From contig CP141143.1 of assembly GCA_035235625.1 (NCBI GenBank), forward strand, positions 16,289,092 through 16,353,091: a DNA stretch of 64,000 nucleotides, written 5' to 3'. Under the pieces are notes generated by a model. The model was not told the DNA's origin. It did not search any database and was given only the letters and a program-made list of their open reading frames with translations. The stretch comes from Saururus chinensis. Taxonomy: Eukaryota; Streptophyta; Magnoliopsida; Piperales; Saururaceae. Numbering within the stretch: the first letter of the stretch is position 1; each line of letters opens with the position of its first letter. Position numbers and translations under genes: made by a program. This document shows positions 61,934 to 64,000 of this stretch, in pieces.

Positions 61934-61942
61934 AAATCCTAA

Positions 61943-62890
61943 GTTTGTGCACTGCTCCCTCTGCCTTGCCTCTCGATACCATCGTAACTCTAATTTCATT
62001 AATTGAAAAGGATGTATGTTTTATATTAAGTACATTCTGTTTTCTAAAACAAAACATACATAAGCTGATCTAGATACATAAAAGGCTACAATATAGATGA
62101 AATTAGCATGTGATACCATTATACACTAACAATGAAATCTGTAGATCCACATAGATAGTTGAGGAGAAATCCATGTCAAGATCCAAATTCAACGGAAGAC
62201 CACAATGTCTTGAAATTTACAGAAACAATCCACTTACTACAATTGAACCTAATTAGACCTATGTATACTATGTTCTCACAAGTCAATTTCCCATTTTACT
62301 CTTCTTCACTTAGAACTTGGCTCAAGTGTTTGACATAATGCTTGAAAGGAGTCTTCTTAAAACAATTCTCCTAGGAAGCGCAATTGCTATACAGAGAGGA
62401 TATACCCAGGAGCCCGAAGGATGAGCTTGTGTTACGCACCATCTTGCTACTGCATTAAAGTATTATTTACATGAAAAATGCCGGTGGTAAGATACTAAGA
62501 GCACTGCAACTTTGGCTAGGTTTTTCCAAATAGTAAGTGTAATTTAGCGCATGCCTCATATGTAATGTCAAAAAAGGTTCAGCCTGAGCAATTTTCAATT
62601 ATGCATTTATGTCTAAGCTCAATTATTTCAGTCATTTAGTGTACTTCTTTGGCCTATGCTTGTAAACGATTGTCACTGGCATGGGCCGTGTCTACTTGGT
62701 AGGATGCTTTTTTGGAGCATATGATAATATAATCAAGACAAGACTAAATTTGATTATTACTATAATTTCTTTCCCAAGCATTCATATGGCCGATTCAGAA
62801 GCAACTGAAGCATGGTCAAGAAAAGTAAAAGATAAGAATATGATAAAAGAAGAAAGAACACATCCTCATGAAAATTTGCCCATCATCTTT
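61943..62890. other. Intergenic sequence, no gene seen
   Basis: AT-rich, without an open frame of protein character or transposon borders. Its right end is the presumed 3' flank of the peptide gene on the minus strand. Confidence 0.5.
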
Positions 62891-63510
62891 TCACTGAATA
62901 TTTGGTGGATTCATGTGCTTACGACCGCTGGTCGCAGGCGATGGAGGAGGCTGAAGAGGTTCACGGCCCAAAAGTTGCCTTCTCCACCAATGTAGAGCTA
63001 CTGCACCTGTTAATTAATTTAAGTTAGAACCTTGGAATTAATGTTCAAAAAAATAAAGAAAAAAATTTTATTTTTTTAAAACAGAAAACTGATACCAACT
63101 TTTGTGCTTCCTTCATATAAATTGTCTGCAACTTAAACACTGTCAAATTTGAACAAATCTTACATGTATGAATAGGCATGCCTTCTGATACCCTTGCAGG
63201 CTAATTCACCTTCAACAAGAGCCAACTCCCAACTCTATGATTGAATTAATGGATCATTATATTCAACCCAGTGCCACTGATTTATGTCAATCAATCGCCT
63301 TGGGCAATGAGCATCATTCTTGGATGACCTCCATGAATATGAAAATACTCTTGAATGTATATTTTGGGTTTTCTTCTTACCTTGGTGGAGAGGAGGACAG
63401 GCGTTCAGGAGGCCCCTTGACTCTGCCATGAGAGGACATGAGACCATTACAATAACTATGAGAATGGCCAAAGTGCAAGAGCGCAAAGGAAAATAAGATT
63501 GCTGCTTCAT
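62891..63510 (-). CDS. Candidate small secreted peptide precursor, two exons
   Basis: Exon 1 (63510-63381) starts MKQQSYFPLRSCTLAILIVI, a textbook signal peptide with a basic start and hydrophobic core, and a likely cleavage near MAESRG. It ends CAAG before GTAAGAA. A 374-bp intron ends TTAATTAACAG, and exon 2 (63006-62891) continues in the right phase (G + GT) with a tail containing LLGREPLQPPPSPATSGRKH and then MNPPNIQ and a stop. The spliced product is 81 residues: signal peptide, short variable middle, basic WWRRQLLGR stretch, then a proline/serine-rich C-terminus. That layout is typical of plant signalling-peptide precursors. The PPS...RKH wording is distantly like IDA-type peptides but does not fit them. 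A TATA box lies about 50 bp upstream. Without splicing, the frame runs on to a stop at 63235 (91 codons). No family is assigned. Confidence 0.5.
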
Positions 63511-63557
63511 TTTTCTCTTCAGTGCTGGTCCAACATTTTCATCAGTGAACTAGGCAT

Positions 63558-63567
63558 AATATATAAA
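63558..63567 (-). promoter_or_regulatory. TATA box of the peptide gene
   Basis: On the minus strand TTTATATATT lies 48-57 bp before the ATG at 63510, a normal plant spacing that predicts a short leader. Confidence 0.5.
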
Positions 63568-64000
63568 GGTATTAGGCCACCTTCAATTCTTCACCTACCA
63601 CAGAAAAAAGGGTATTCTAAATTACAAAACGCGGGAGAATTGGAGTCAATGTCTACTCGCAGACAATGGGAACTAGTAAAAGCTGGCTTGAAATAATTGT
63701 GGTAACCTCATTTTCAAAGTCCTCTAAAGACCATTCTCAGTTGGGAGGGAAGAGTTTTCTTGTTCCCCACGTACTGCAAACCCAGCACAAGGAACGCCTA
63801 AAGGCCGTCCATCTATAAGATCGATGGGGCATACGCTATGCACGTACTATCTTAAATATAAATGATCCACGTTCCTGAAGCATGAAAAACTCTTCCTTTG
63901 GGAAAAGGGGTTGAAGGTAATTTTTTAATTCTTGAACAGCCAAAAGTGACCCGACGGGTTAGAAATTGCACATAGAAACTGACTGGAGCTGAGAGGATTA
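63568..64000. other. Upstream region of the peptide gene, no other gene seen
   Basis: No open frame of protein character is seen. A CACGTA/CACGTT word occurs near 63,767, 63,840 and 63,869, which could be G-box-like sites, but this is weak evidence. Confidence 0.35.

Noticed and set aside
62681-62995. 104-codon plus-strand frame
   Set aside because: It lies opposite exon 2 of the peptide gene and in AT-rich flank; no protein character.

Overview
This is a plant nuclear window, almost certainly from an angiosperm. The evidence is multi-exon genes with plant splice sites, an R2R3-MYB gene, plant TATA promoters, MULE, Ty1/copia and solo-LTR transposons, and Stowaway-like MITEs. I cannot place it more narrowly. 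No prokaryotic, organellar, rRNA, tRNA or CRISPR features were seen.

Layout. Positions 1-26,448 are a transposon graveyard. I resolved seven solo LTRs of about 1.4-3.4 kb each; six have an exact 5-bp target-site duplication (TSD) and one (13747-15514) a degraded one. Several are nested: 2298-3688 inside 2153-6405; 9002-12374 inside 7210-12784, which itself sits in a MITE; 13747-15514 inside a 28-bp minisatellite; and 19433-21043 inside a Mutator-like element (MULE). The MULE (17923-26439) has long terminal inverted repeats, a near-perfect 9-bp TSD, a broken transposase gene and a second broken gene for a plant mobile domain (PMD) protein.

Positions 27,240-50,662 are the genic core. A 35-exon gene (27910-49114, +) encodes the proteasome activator PA200 (PSME4/Blm10 family); the hand-spliced frame stays open for 1800 codons. 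It converges on a three-exon MYB80-type R2R3-MYB gene (50662-49380, -), a tapetum/pollen regulator in Arabidopsis, with only 265 bp between stop codons. Each gene has one apparent GC-AG intron.

Positions 50,663-64,000 are intergenic sequence and transposons, plus one candidate small gene. There is a dead but complete-length Ty1/copia element (53359-58513, -) with both LTRs, primer site, polypurine tract and TSD. There is a Stowaway-like MITE and a 1.15-kb non-autonomous relative of the big MULE (60783-61933). A candidate two-exon gene for an 81-residue secreted peptide (63510-62891, -) lies close to the right edge.

Most unusual signals. (1) Hairpins in the 9002-12374 LTR keep the loop TGTGT while their stems change with compensating substitutions; a second hairpin family lies next to them. 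(2) Subterminal hairpin arrays of the two MULEs differ by paired stem changes. (3) The MULE carries a PMD gene. (4) The secreted-peptide gene belongs to no family I recognise with confidence. All splice models and transposon borders were worked out by eye and have not been tested by alignment.
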